A stretch of 64,000 nt of DNA from Gracilibacillus kekensis (GTDB taxonomy: Bacteria; Bacillota; Bacilli; Bacillales; Amphibacillaceae). The notes under the pieces were generated by a model, which did not search any database, was not told the DNA's origin, and worked only from the letters and a program-made list of their open reading frames with translations. Below, piece by piece: positions 17,510-27,592 of the stretch. Positions within the stretch are counted from its first letter, which is position 1. Each line of letters opens with the position of its first letter. A program made the position numbers and the translations under genes. The stretch lies in assembly GCF_900143085.1 (NCBI RefSeq), contig NZ_FRCZ01000005.1, positions 248,001 to 312,000 on the forward strand, read 5' to 3'.

Positions 17510-19615
17510 TCACACATCTATGTTTGAAGAGAATTTTATGGCATTAACAAGATAATTAAGATTCTCATCATTTAATATTTCATCTCTCAATGATTCAGCT
17601 AAACTAATGTCTCCCGTCAAATCATTTAGCTTAATAGCAAGTAATTGAGCTACTTCAGCCTTTGATACATTTTTATCGTTCACCGGCTTAAAAATTTCAT
17701 AAGCAATTAAAGGATCTCCGGGATTTTGATGTATCCTTGTTTTTAAATCTTGATAAATCTCATGTTTTTTTCCAACATAAGGTTGCTTATATCTAATTTC
17801 TTGAATAGACTCTAGTAGATAAGGAGCTAAAACACTTAGTGCTATTGAATACTCCAAAGTCCACTTTGGAGCTATGCATGTTTTTACATTTGCATCATAT
17901 TGTGAATATTTATCTACTAATCTCTCTTTTTTCTCACCTTCTATTTTTGATATATAATTTGGCGAAATGTCCTTTTTAACTATTTGTTTAATTTTATCCT
18001 TACGGTCCTCATCTATTACAAAATTGAATTCCTTCGCCAACTGCTTTAGTGTTGCATACTCAACACCCATATGTTCTGGAATGATATCATCATACTCTTC
18101 ACTACAAAAGCATAATACTTGTTCCAATTCTTCTTCGTTGTTAATTGAAAAAATTGCTTCTTCTTTACCCTCAAACGCATAATATTCCCATGGTTTTACA
18201 TCAACATCAGTAACAATTGAAAGAGGTTTGTCTATAGAGGGCCTTCCTAACCCTTCCCTCCATAATTCAGATCGTGAATAAAGCTTTACATATCTCTCAA
18301 AAGAAGTACCCCTAACATTTACTATTGAGATTCCATTTTTGTGAAGTGGATGCCCTATTAAATTTGCAAGAGCCGGAAGCAACAACATTTCAGATTCACC
18401 TTCTACAAAAATAATTCCTTTTGCGAAAAACAAATTGCTTTTTGTGGAATCCAAAAATCTTTCTAGGAAGCTATAGTCATCATCATCAAGTTCAGTAAAA
18501 TCTTCTTGAAATGGGTACGAAATTAAATTGTTCATAAGAATTATATTTCTAGGGTCGATTGAAGCAGCCAAATTTGAACTATGAGATGTAAGAATATATT
18601 GATTATTAATCCCATTCTTTTTAAGCTCTTCTTCAATATATTTTATTAACCTTATTTGTGATTGAGTATGAAGATGGGCCTCTATTTCTTCAATGATTGT
18701 GATTTGCGGTCCAATTACTTGTTCAGTTTCATTAGTATTTAATAGTAATAACTCAGCTGCAATAAAAAGTAAGTTTAAGTTCCCCAATCCAAGATTTATA
18801 TCTTCCGTATCAAGGCTTAACCTTTTTAATATTGATGACAAATCTGTTTTAGATACAGAAAATTTAGAACGAGATTTACTTTGGTCGGCTACATCGTGGA
18901 AATCACTAAGAAGCTTCTCTATATCGCTAACCAATGAACGGCCATGATAGTATTCTTTTTCAAAGAATTTTTCTATATTTTCATTTGCCTCTTTCATAGT
19001 TAAAACTAATTCGTGATCTTGGCCACTTTGCTCATCGATTGCAAACGCAGGATGTGCTTTCAATATATGTGCAAGTCTAGAACGGTAACCTGGTTTTAAT
19101 TCACTACTAGCATCTCTAAGTGGCTTTAAGTATGTAGTTTTTAAAAACTCTCTTGCTTGACTGTTTAATCTAGTTTCGAAAACTTTATCTCCTGCTTGAA
19201 CTTTTTTGTCCAAGTATTCTTTCCCGTTATCATTTACCTTTTTCTCTACTTTAAGAGAAACTCTTAACTGATAATTTCCTTCAGCATCAAAAGACAGCCA
19301 TTCTAAAAAAGCACCTGCCTCTTTTTCAGATAACTCTACAAATATTCCTTCTATATAGAAAAAGGTACTATGCACATCTTTTGTTTTACTGTAAAAATCC
19401 TCTTCTTGAATTTTTTCATAATCTTCACTAATGCTTCCCAACAGATATCTAATAGCATCAATAATAGCTGTTTTGCCAGAGTCATTCTCTCCTACTAGCA
19501 CATTCATATTAGGATTAAAATCTACTGTTACTCCGGGCTCTTCATTTTCATTTACTCCAAATTGTCTGAAATTTGATAAACTTAGTTGTTTTAAATACAA
19601 AATTTCACTCTCCAT
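17510..19615 (-). CDS. gajA: Gabija protein GajA, OLD-family ATPase-TOPRIM nuclease
   Basis: The N-terminal ABC-type ATPase has an SNFRQFG start, Walker A GENDSGKT near residue 40, and the signature/Walker B region around VIGPQITIIEEIEAHLHTQSQ, with an HSSNLA switch. The C-terminal TOPRIM nuclease has FVEGESE near 400 and a DxD in VTDVDVKPWE near 470, the metal-binding carboxylates. This is the architecture of GajA, the sequence-specific nicking or cleaving subunit of Gabija. The start chosen is ATG 19615; a TTG 9 bases upstream (19624) is possible, and no ribosome site decides. At about 700 residues it is longer than the roughly 578-residue reference GajA. Confidence 0.88.
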   Translation of the reverse strand: MESEILYLKQLSLSNFRQFGVNENEEPGVTVDFNPNMNVLVGENDSGKTAIIDAIRYLLGSISEDYEKIQEEDFYSKTKDVHSTFFYIEGIFVELSEKEAGAFLEWLSFDAEGNYQLRVSLKVEKKVNDNGKEYLDKKVQAGDKVFETRLNSQAREFLKTTYLKPLRDASSELKPGYRSRLAHILKAHPAFAIDEQSGQDHELVLTMKEANENIEKFFEKEYYHGRSLVSDIEKLLSDFHDVADQSKSRSKFSVSKTDLSSILKRLSLDTEDINLGLGNLNLLFIAAELLLLNTNETEQVIGPQITIIEEIEAHLHTQSQIRLIKYIEEELKKNGINNQYILTSHSSNLAASIDPRNIILMNNLISYPFQEDFTELDDDDYSFLERFLDSTKSNLFFAKGIIFVEGESEMLLLPALANLIGHPLHKNGISIVNVRGTSFERYVKLYSRSELWREGLGRPSIDKPLSIVTDVDVKPWEYYAFEGKEEAIFSINNEEELEQVLCFCSEEYDDIIPEHMGVEYATLKQLAKEFNFVIDEDRKDKIKQIVKKDISPNYISKIEGEKKERLVDKYSQYDANVKTCIAPKWTLEYSIALSVLAPYLLESIQEIRYKQPYVGKKHEIYQDLKTRIHQNPGDPLIAYEIFKPVNDKNVSKAEVAQLLAIKLNDLTGDISLAESLRDEILNDENLNYLVNAIKFSSNIDV

Positions 19616-19725
19616 TCTTAACAATACATGTCTAAATTGACAAAATTCGAGTGGTGACAGGCACTAGAGGTTAATAGTAACAATATCTGCTATCACAGTC
19701 ACTCATAATTTCTACAACCTATTAA

Positions 19726-22700
19726 CTATTTTCTTTTATTATTCACTAGATACCCTTGGTCACTTGATACAATTGTAGATATTACTTGTAACTCCTTAGA
19801 TTGTAGATATTCAAATAATTCTTCTAGGTTAGCGTGTTCCATTGTAATCTTGATTTGTCCACCATTTAATTTTATTAAACTAAATGGACTTCTAAGTTTT
19901 GATAAAAACTCAAATACCTCATATCTATTGAATCCTTTATTCAATATAAATTGATATAAAAATCTAGACGCATGCTCTAAAGGTAGCCTTTCTATTGCAC
20001 CAATCACTACATTTTGGCTTAGTGTTTCGATAATACTCTCTGAATCACTTAATAAAAGCTCGTAAAGTTTTTCCGAAATCTGACTATCAATCTCTAATCG
20101 ATCGTGATATTGATTTATTAGTTTAATGACAATTTCAACACTATTGCTTTTTTCAATAAGAGTCTTTAGTAAATTTTGACTCATATTAACTTCATCAACT
20201 TTATCTATATGACTTAATAAATAACTGGCTGCTACTTCCACATCTTTTATTAAAAACGACTCAAAAAGTTCCCCACTCCAAGGCAAATAATAATTATGGA
20301 TTGTGTCAGCAACATCACTTGTAGAGCCTGAATTCCACTGTTGTGTTAAATACAGAATTAATAGCATTTTTTTATTTGTTTCTTTACTCAACTCATTGAT
20401 GATTTCACTGTCAAATCTTAATACATGAATATCTGTAACTGTTTTGAAATCCTTGTACTCAATTTGGTCTATATTATAACGAATATATTGTTGTATTAAT
20501 TCCGCTTCTATTTCACCTAATTCAACTAATATTCTAAACAACTCTATAGACCAAACTAACTCATAATTCTCAATTAACTCTGGCAGTTCTTCTCTTGCAT
20601 CATAAAGATTATCTTTAATCAAAGAAATCTTATGTTGTACTGAATTAACCAACTTGTACATTTCGAGATTCCAAGAGAGTAAATTTTGTTCAATTAATAA
20701 CTCAATTACTCTACTATCAATTTTCAACCCTTCTTTTAAATCAATTTGGAATTCCAATTGAGAAATAAATGTTTCAATATGTGAGTGATTTTCTATCTTG
20801 AGTTTCAATATAGAACTTACAAATGAATTATACTTCTTTTTATCTCTGAAATTTGATTGTGCTTGTTTGGAGCTATTTTCAATTAGTTCCATCCAATTGT
20901 TTTCGTTAGATAAAAGTTCTTCTATATTAAACCTTTCATCATTTTGCTCAAATAAATTTCTGCAAAGTTCTATGTTACTCCACGTTAATTTGAATTTTTT
21001 TTCATTATACAGACTTTTTATAAAAATTATTGAATCAATTCCTTGTATGTCATTGATTACACCTGTCCAATGACGAATTAGGGATTCTACTATCGAACTA
21101 TCTATGTTATTATCAACTAATTGCTCAATAAACTCTATAAAAACGTCTTCTCTTTCATTGTATGTTTCTTGTTTAATTAGGACATCAGTTACTAATGCTT
21201 CAACATTGCTATTATCCAAGCAATAATCATAAACTTGTTTATTTTCCTTTATTAACTGAATAGAAATCGCTCTACTATCAAGAATTTTTCTCATATTTTC
21301 AAGGTTTACTTGATAACTATTAATTTGTATTATTTTTTTCAGAATAGACTCTTCATCTGTTTTTAATACAGAGGCAAACCTTATTTCCAACACTTTCAAG
21401 GAATTCCATGTATCATCTGACTCAGATAACTTTGTGACGTTTAAGTCATTGGAAATAAACTCACGTAAATTGTTCATGCTAAAGAGTGCAAATTCATTAA
21501 AATTGCATTTTTCTAAGAGGTTCAGTACGTAATTTTCTTTTTGTTCTTCTGAAACATCTGCGACTTCTACCACATTCCATATATCTATTCCATACTCCAA
21601 TGAAGATTTTAGAAATTTCCACACCAAGTTGTCTTTTACAACTACATTTTTTAATCCATCTATTAGCATCAGAAATCCCTTTATGTGCGGTTCTACATTA
21701 TTAAACAGGATCTGGTTAATTTTTGTTACTTTTTCATTACAGGGTTCATTGTCATTTACCAATAGATAAACTATTAAATCTAAATTTAATATTGCTATAC
21801 TACTGATATCATCAACCCTAATCTTTTCTGAAACTTTCTTTACATTTTTTAGACCCAAATGTAAATTATCCCTAGTTTCACCTAATTTAATTGCTTGAAT
21901 AAATTCATTATCTTTATTACTAATTGAACCTTCCCGAAAGACAGTTAGGTAATCCTCATAAGATTCATTCAGCCAATTTTTCCGAATTAGAAAGTGTAGA
22001 AGTTTCTTGTCCGTTAGATCAATATGTAAATCAATACTGTCCTCTTTTATCAATCTTGAAATAGATTTTGTTACAACATATTTTATTTTGTTCGATAAAT
22101 CATTAATTTGAGATTGAATCTCTTCTTCTTTTTTAACACTTTTCTCCTCAAATTCTATATATAAGTCCAAATAATTCACGGTATCAATAGTTGTGAATTC
22201 CTCTATAGTTGAATACTTCTTTAATGGAGTGGTATTTTGACATAAAGTAAATTCCCCAACTATACCTTCTCTGATAATAAAATTAAAAACTTCTTTTCCA
22301 TTTCTAATATAATTATCTCGATATAAATTATCAGAAAGGGTTAATAACTGTAAGTTTCCTTTCATTAGTGTCTTACCTGTAAGCTCTCTTTTTCTCGCAA
22401 ACAACATTGCAATATCATTTTTATCTGTAATTATGCTTCCTAATCCATTTATTGATTTATTTTTTAATAAGTTAATTTTGTTCTCTAATATTCTTACCAT
22501 GTCTTGTTTTTTATTAAAGATGTCAAAAACTAAACCTCTGTTTTCAAGTAAATCGGAATAGTCTTTAGGATAAATATTCTTGTATACAATAAAGGCAAAA
22601 AGATTATTGTAAGTAACGCTCGATTTCTGTAGTCTTAACCGAAATACTTCAAATTCATTACAAATATTAATTAGAGTTCTCATATCATTTATAAATAAAG

Positions 22701-23748
22701 CTATGTCTTCTATCAGTTCTTTACTCAGCTTCTGTTTGTCTCTATTTTCATCTTCATGATCCTCATTTTCTTCTGGTATAAAGTTTTTAAGTTTCTTTAA
22801 GAGAATGGACTCTGCATTAGAACTATGCAATACTTTTACAGTCGGAATTATAAAATCAAAAAATTTTGTTCTATTGTAAATTGATTCTGTTTCATCTTCT
22901 CCTGTAAAAACATCATCTTTCAATGCGTAAACAAATTTAATGCTTCTGTTCTTTAACTGAGCTGAGTTATTTAAGGATGTATTCAAACTGCGAAGCCTTT
23001 CAAATACTTTCACATTTTGAAACCGATCCAAATCTTCAAAAATAATATATTCATAGTTTGTTTTTTTGAATAAATATATGATTTCGTCCAAATAATAGTT
23101 AAATACAGTACTTCCGTCATTAAAGTTAAACTCTATCTTTGTACTAGCAACTCCAAATTTTGTTACTCCTAATTTTCTAAAGATCATTAGCAATAACCAG
23201 ATTGAAATACCATTTAAAATAATGATTAAACATAATAATAGGAACCATAACCAATTAACAGATATAAAGCTTATAAAAGTGTTAGGTGATGAATAAAATT
23301 GATTCAACCAATTATTATTAATAATTATGATTGTTAATACGAGCGTGAATAGTAAATAAAATAGTACACTAAAAATATAAAAGAAAGATAAGTCACTTAG
23401 TTTTGTAAACTTTGAATTAGCAATTCTGTTTGGTTCAACCTGATAAAACATTTGTTGTAAAATTTGCTGTTCTAATAAATTGTTTTCTCTTGTCGATTCC
23501 ATCAAATCCTTATCATTGTTTTGAAAGGTAGCAATAGAGACTCTCATCATTTTCTCTGCTTTTTCCTTATTTCCAGCAAAATAAGAGTCAATAATCGTAG
23601 TTTTTCCTGCTCCATAACCACCAGTAATTGCAATATTTTTGTTGTTTTCATCCTTTAATGATTGATCTAAAGTATCTATGTAAAACTTACTTTCTTTATC
23701 TAATTCTTTTTTAGCTGCTAAACTCTCAAATTCTATTAATTGTTCCAA
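19726..23748 (-). CDS. YobI-like membrane P-loop NTPase
   Basis: This 1340-residue protein has Walker A GGYGAGKTT at residues 43-51, two hydrophobic membrane segments near 128-150 and 160-190, and a Walker-B-like YIIFEDLDRFQN near 240. Then follow more than 900 residues of helical repeats with many Leu/Ile/Asn/Glu. This is the YobI/KAP-related layout, in which the NTPase is membrane-tethered and the helical tail may sense a target. Related NTPases are predicted conflict or anti-phage proteins. The start is TTG, with AAGGAGG about 10 bases before it. It lies about 110 bases ahead of gajA on the same strand. The function is inferred from context. Confidence 0.85.
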   Translation of the reverse strand: MEQLIEFESLAAKKELDKESKFYIDTLDQSLKDENNKNIAITGGYGAGKTTIIDSYFAGNKEKAEKMMRVSIATFQNNDKDLMESTRENNLLEQQILQQMFYQVEPNRIANSKFTKLSDLSFFYIFSVLFYLLFTLVLTIIIINNNWLNQFYSSPNTFISFISVNWLWFLLLCLIIILNGISIWLLLMIFRKLGVTKFGVASTKIEFNFNDGSTVFNYYLDEIIYLFKKTNYEYIIFEDLDRFQNVKVFERLRSLNTSLNNSAQLKNRSIKFVYALKDDVFTGEDETESIYNRTKFFDFIIPTVKVLHSSNAESILLKKLKNFIPEENEDHEDENRDKQKLSKELIEDIALFINDMRTLINICNEFEVFRLRLQKSSVTYNNLFAFIVYKNIYPKDYSDLLENRGLVFDIFNKKQDMVRILENKINLLKNKSINGLGSIITDKNDIAMLFARKRELTGKTLMKGNLQLLTLSDNLYRDNYIRNGKEVFNFIIREGIVGEFTLCQNTTPLKKYSTIEEFTTIDTVNYLDLYIEFEEKSVKKEEEIQSQINDLSNKIKYVVTKSISRLIKEDSIDLHIDLTDKKLLHFLIRKNWLNESYEDYLTVFREGSISNKDNEFIQAIKLGETRDNLHLGLKNVKKVSEKIRVDDISSIAILNLDLIVYLLVNDNEPCNEKVTKINQILFNNVEPHIKGFLMLIDGLKNVVVKDNLVWKFLKSSLEYGIDIWNVVEVADVSEEQKENYVLNLLEKCNFNEFALFSMNNLREFISNDLNVTKLSESDDTWNSLKVLEIRFASVLKTDEESILKKIIQINSYQVNLENMRKILDSRAISIQLIKENKQVYDYCLDNSNVEALVTDVLIKQETYNEREDVFIEFIEQLVDNNIDSSIVESLIRHWTGVINDIQGIDSIIFIKSLYNEKKFKLTWSNIELCRNLFEQNDERFNIEELLSNENNWMELIENSSKQAQSNFRDKKKYNSFVSSILKLKIENHSHIETFISQLEFQIDLKEGLKIDSRVIELLIEQNLLSWNLEMYKLVNSVQHKISLIKDNLYDAREELPELIENYELVWSIELFRILVELGEIEAELIQQYIRYNIDQIEYKDFKTVTDIHVLRFDSEIINELSKETNKKMLLILYLTQQWNSGSTSDVADTIHNYYLPWSGELFESFLIKDVEVAASYLLSHIDKVDEVNMSQNLLKTLIEKSNSVEIVIKLINQYHDRLEIDSQISEKLYELLLSDSESIIETLSQNVVIGAIERLPLEHASRFLYQFILNKGFNRYEVFEFLSKLRSPFSLIKLNGGQIKITMEHANLEELFEYLQSKELQVISTIVSSDQGYLVNNKRK

Positions 23749-23989
23749 TCATAACACCTCCTTATCTTTATGAATTCAGCTTTTATGTTTTACGTTTGTA
23801 TTAGCGTAACAAATAATACTTTTAGATAAGTGGTCCCCACTATTGGATACTACTCATATTAACCAACTTTGAAAGTTAGAATTCAAGGTATTTATTCAAC
23901 CACAAATTTCCGAACCCTAAATCTATATCTTTTTTTGCCTCTCCTAGATGTACCTAAGTCCTTACTTATAAGATGTATTTTCATTTTAG
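23749..23989. other. Gap between the YobI-like and HEPN-like genes
   Basis: About 240 AT-rich bases without an open frame. The AAGGAGGTG site of the YobI-like gene is at its left end. No clear terminator, so read-through from the upstream gene is possible. Confidence 0.5.
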
Positions 23990-24868
23990 CTAAATAAGTC
24001 TTTTTTGAATCAACCACAAGAATACATCTTCAGTCATTCTTAATATCATTAACGCGTCTTCCTGAAGAGGCTTATCCTCGCCATGTGGACCAAGTCCCGA
24101 CATACCACTATATAAAGTAGCCATCATCCGATACCTGTTAGCCCCTTTATTATTTTCCAACCAGTATTTAAATATCTTCTTTTTACTTTTAAGTTCTGCA
24201 CCGTCTTGAATGACAGTTTCACCCGTAGCTGATAATATCCCTTTTAAATAATCACCATTTTCATTATCCAGTGTCGCAAATACCTTTTCATATGCAGTTC
24301 TGCAATTGTCTATACAGCTTTTAAAATTACCATTGCTATAAGTTTCCAAAGCTTCATTATAATATCTTAGAATATCCGGTTGGTTTAAATTGATTTCTTT
24401 TCTCACAACTGACATCTCTTCTTGTCTTTCTACTTCACCAAAGGATAAATATTGAAGAGAATATTGCATTCCTATTTGCGTACTTTCAATTTGTAATTGA
24501 TAACCTAATAATTCAACACAATTCCTTATTTGATCTAATAAATATTGGTCCATATCATCTAATCTCCTGAATATTTCATTTAGAAATTCATTCAAAATTC
24601 CCTTATTATGTTTAATTTCATTAGAGAGTTTTAACATTCCTAATTCAGGATTAAAACCATCATTATCATTTGTATAACCTTTATTATACGAGTATGGATT
24701 AAAGTAATTACTATATTCGTCAATTAATGAAGATAGCCCTATACAACTAAGTACTTGTTCTAACCATCCATTTCCACTTCTATTAGCTGCTCTTCTAATG
24801 GGTATATCCAAATAACTACACAATTTTGCTAAACTCTTCTCTTCTCGACTATCCAAAACTAATTCCAT
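23990..24868 (-). CDS. Abi_C/HEPN-like protein, putative abortive-infection component
   Basis: This 292-residue soluble protein is largely helical. The C-terminal 130 residues (RYYNEALETYSNGNFKSC onward, ending SGLGPHGEDKP...MILRMTEDVFLWLI) resemble the Abi-type C-terminal helical bundle related to HEPN domains. The usual R-x4-6-H RNase motif is not obvious; only the His in GPHGE is in a plausible place. It is placed upstream of the YobI-like NTPase on the same strand, so the two may act together. The assignment rests on fold-level resemblance and neighbourhood. Confidence 0.55.
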   Translation of the reverse strand: MELVLDSREEKSLAKLCSYLDIPIRRAANRSGNGWLEQVLSCIGLSSLIDEYSNYFNPYSYNKGYTNDNDGFNPELGMLKLSNEIKHNKGILNEFLNEIFRRLDDMDQYLLDQIRNCVELLGYQLQIESTQIGMQYSLQYLSFGEVERQEEMSVVRKEINLNQPDILRYYNEALETYSNGNFKSCIDNCRTAYEKVFATLDNENGDYLKGILSATGETVIQDGAELKSKKKIFKYWLENNKGANRYRMMATLYSGMSGLGPHGEDKPLQEDALMILRMTEDVFLWLIQKRLI

Positions 24869-25124
24869 TCTACTTCAATCCTTTCTAGTTTATTCATTAA
24901 GTTTCATTATTTTTTAGCATCCAATGACATGAGGGCCTGCCCTCTTAAAAAGACAATTGTTCACGTATGGAGGACGATTTTTTTTATTGAAGAGAGACAG
25001 CCACTATATATTTAATCGTATAAATTCAATTCTCATGTTTAGCTAGTGTTTCAATCACCTTCAAGATATGTCATTCCTGCCATTGCAAACTGTTATCCTC
25101 TTCTCCTCAACCCATATAATAATG

Positions 25125-26021
25125 TCAATAAGCCTGAATACCAAACTTCAATAATTTCTTAGGTAATATATCATCTAAGTTCTGAATATCAGCATCTTTT
25201 AACTGAATCAGATTAAAATCATACTTTTCATAAATTTTTAATTTTTCTTGTTTTCTTGCCTGATATTTCGGATTATCTTCTAGTCCCCAATACTCTATAT
25301 ACACTCTACCCACTGGTAACTAAAAATCAGTATAGACATCCTCTTCAATTGGTAATTTTCGCTCATAAGCATGTACGATTCCTGACATGTATAACCAATT
25401 ATCAATTAACATTTCAGCTCTGGAACGTACATAGTGACCATCTGCAGCTCTGTGTTTCGCTTCATACTTTTGCCTGAAATCAACAGAACTCTTTGTTTCT
25501 TCCTCTTCTTTTGGTTCTGTATCTTTTCCAGCTATTTCATTCATCGTTTCTACTAGTCTCTTATTCTGTAAAATACTTTTAGGCCAATTTACATACGGAA
25601 TTCCTGTTCTTTCATACTCACATTGTTTCCCGCCTATACTTTTGCCTAGAGTTGTCATAGTCCATCCTTTAATAGATTTCTCCACAAATCCAAGCTCAGA
25701 CAAAATAGGATTTATTTTAAATTTGGATACTCCAAAGTGATTACTTAAAGCTGTTGCATTTATAAATACATCCTTTTCATTTCTCGTTTTAAATATGCTA
25801 CTATTTTTAATATTTTCATTCCATGCTATGTATTCACCTATTTTAGGATGTTTCTTTTTCGTCCCTACCTTCTCCCCTTTTTCAGTCAAAACCCAGTTGT
25901 CATCAACTCTTTTAACCAAATCATTATCAAGAAGGATTTGAAAGACCTGCTTTACATTCACTTTCAACTCTTTTGAAAGCGCTGTAGTTGATAAGTATTT
26001 TGTTTTTTGAGAAGTACTCAT
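25125..26021 (-). pseudogene. Winged-helix plus PD-(D/E)XK nuclease gene with an in-frame amber codon
   Basis: Residues 1-233 contain two winged-helix-like repeats (TALSKELKVNVKQVFQILLD and TALSNHFGVSKFKINPILSE) and the start of a nuclease domain (RSRAEMLIDNWL). At 25320-25322 a TAG stops the frame after VYTDF. The same frame continues at once with LPVGRVYIEYWGLE and 55 more residues to a TAA-type end at 25125. Relatives of this nuclease fold have an aromatic residue between DF and the next block, so TAG most likely replaces a Tyr codon (TAT or TAC). One point mutation, or suppression, separates this from a 298-residue enzyme with Glu, Asp and Glu active-site candidates. Confidence 0.75.
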
Positions 26022-26077
26022 GATAGATTATTCTCCTTTGTTCAGTATTCTAATTGATATTTAAAACTTAAAAATCA

Positions 26078-26602
26078 TTACGCAGTCTTATTATATGTAA
26101 TCATCCAATCCATAAGCTCTGAACGATTGATCAATCTAACCTGATTTGAACTTGCTAATTTAATTGCCTGATTGGTAAAAAAACTATTAGTAATGACCCA
26201 GCATTCATCTGCTTTATAATACTTTTGAGCAGAAACTATCTCCTGTACAGCTCGAACTCCGACATTTTTCTTATATCGTTTTGCTTGTACAACTATTTTT
26301 TTATTAGTAGTGATCAAAATAAGATCTGCACCATAGTCTCCACTTTTTGGTGTTAATTTGACTTTATATCCTCTACCTTTTAATAATACAAGCAAGTATT
26401 CTTCAAATTTGTTACCTGACATTTCATCAATATCTTTAATGCCTGATTTCTTAAGTCTATATCCTTTTATAATGTTAATAATGATTTCATAAATGACAAC
26501 TAAAGCAATGAATAAAATGATACCCAATGTAAGTAAAGGTTCAGCACTAAGTATAGACCACAATAAATCTATTCCTAACTTAAATCCCTCAAAATCATCC
26601 AT
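26078..26602 (-). CDS. Membrane-attached Mrr-type restriction endonuclease
   Basis: This 174-residue protein has one membrane helix near residues 22-45 and a C-terminal Mrr_cat domain: FEEYLLVLLKGRGY, then GDYGADLIL with the catalytic Asp, then VVQAKRYKK, where QxK replaces ExK as in many Mrr nucleases. The YADECWVITNSFF and LINRSEL blocks complete the fold. AGGAGGAG precedes the ATG. It is the first gene of the minus-strand defence run. The membrane tether suggests it meets DNA at entry. That last point is an inference. Confidence 0.85.
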   Translation of the reverse strand: MDDFEGFKLGIDLLWSILSAEPLLTLGIILFIALVVIYEIIINIIKGYRLKKSGIKDIDEMSGNKFEEYLLVLLKGRGYKVKLTPKSGDYGADLILITTNKKIVVQAKRYKKNVGVRAVQEIVSAQKYYKADECWVITNSFFTNQAIKLASSNQVRLINRSELMDWMITYNKTA

Positions 26603-26817
26603 ACTTAATTACTCCTCCTATTACTGTTATTCCTTTATATTGCAAATCCAGAATTACGATGAAACTAAAATACTATGACTAATATATCATTTTTCCACAT
26701 TACAATCTACCTATTTTAGGTAATTAATCTTTTATATTCCATATACCGAAATTATAAATATTTTTCCATTAGCTATAACTCCACGTAACATGATACTAAA
26801 GCATGATCCAAAAAAAT

Positions 26818-26846
26818 AAGACCCACCTCATTATGAGTTAGGTCTC
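26818..26846 (-). terminator. Terminator-like hairpin at the edge of the defence island
   Basis: On the minus strand AGACC/GGTCT and TGAG/CTCA pair around a small symmetric internal loop and are followed by a T-rich tail (TTATTTTTT). No intact gene feeds it now, in keeping with lost genes in the region to its right. Confidence 0.5.
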
Positions 26847-27294
26847 TGCCAATTTATCTATACATATTTCATCATTTATTAAGGACAGATGTTGGTTTGT
26901 TATTCATTGGTTTCCATTTTCATTTGATAAAGTACGGCACACCCTTTCAGGATTTACTGAAAAAACGAGGTTGGTTGAAGGTACCTCCTAAATATATTCC
27001 TCCTGGTAAACCAGAAAATTAACTTTTCTAATTATGTGGCTTTTCATAGTTTCCCTTTAATACGGAAATGATTTTTCATTAAAGGCTAAGGTTTCCCCAA
27101 CAATCTGTCACCTACTTATTCAAGGGTTAGTACCAACATTTCACCGTAAAACTCACGCTAAACCATTTTCCACCACTAAATAAGCCTTCTCCACTACGAT
27201 AAGAAGTGGAAAAATAATTCTACGCTATATTTTAGGGGAATTATAAAAGGTAAAAAGGCGCTAGATGGACCATCCTTTGATGTTTGTCTAACTA

Positions 27295-27327
27295 AAAATA
27301 GCGTAGAATGCGACATCTACGCTATTT
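27295..27327. repeat. AAATAGCGTAGA inverted repeat
   Basis: AAATAGCGTAGA and TCTACGCTATTT form a 12-bp stem with an 8-base loop. The right arm's core (TCTACGCTAT) occurs again at about 27215-27224. It may be a terminator or the end of a small repeat element. Confidence 0.55.
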
Positions 27328-27479
27328 CACAACCTCATTTGTAAATAAATGTCTTAACGTGAGAAATGTGGTGAATAGTTGGTGATACCCCTTTAAGAAG
27401 TGTCCCCTTAAAGGAATATGTATGTTTTGTCATTTTCACGGAACGCTATCGCTTTTCTTCGTCTGCGGGTTTGCCGGAT

Positions 27480-27592
27480 CTTCAGTTTTGCGGTACAACA
27501 TCGTCTTTCTCTTATCGTCATTTTTCAGAATCTCCAGTTTCATGGTACGACATCGACTTAATCTGACCGTCAAAGTCTGTTTTTGTGAAATG
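27480..27592. repeat. Imperfect approximately 60-base tandem repeat
   Basis: Two adjacent stretches share TTCAGTTTTGCGGTACAACA and TCCAGTTTCATGGTACGACA, each followed by TCG and a related tail, at a spacing of about 60 bases. This is probably non-coding. Confidence 0.4.

Noticed and set aside
19640-19665. GTGACAGGCAC motif before gajA considered as a defence regulatory site
   Set aside because: Similar short sequences occur elsewhere in this window (for example near 7049). It looks like a common intergenic word.
15240-24990. AGACAATTGT motifs near 15272 and 24952 (and 8043) considered as island attachment repeats
   Set aside because: Only about 11 bases are shared and the flanks differ. An AT-rich palindrome of this size is expected by chance.
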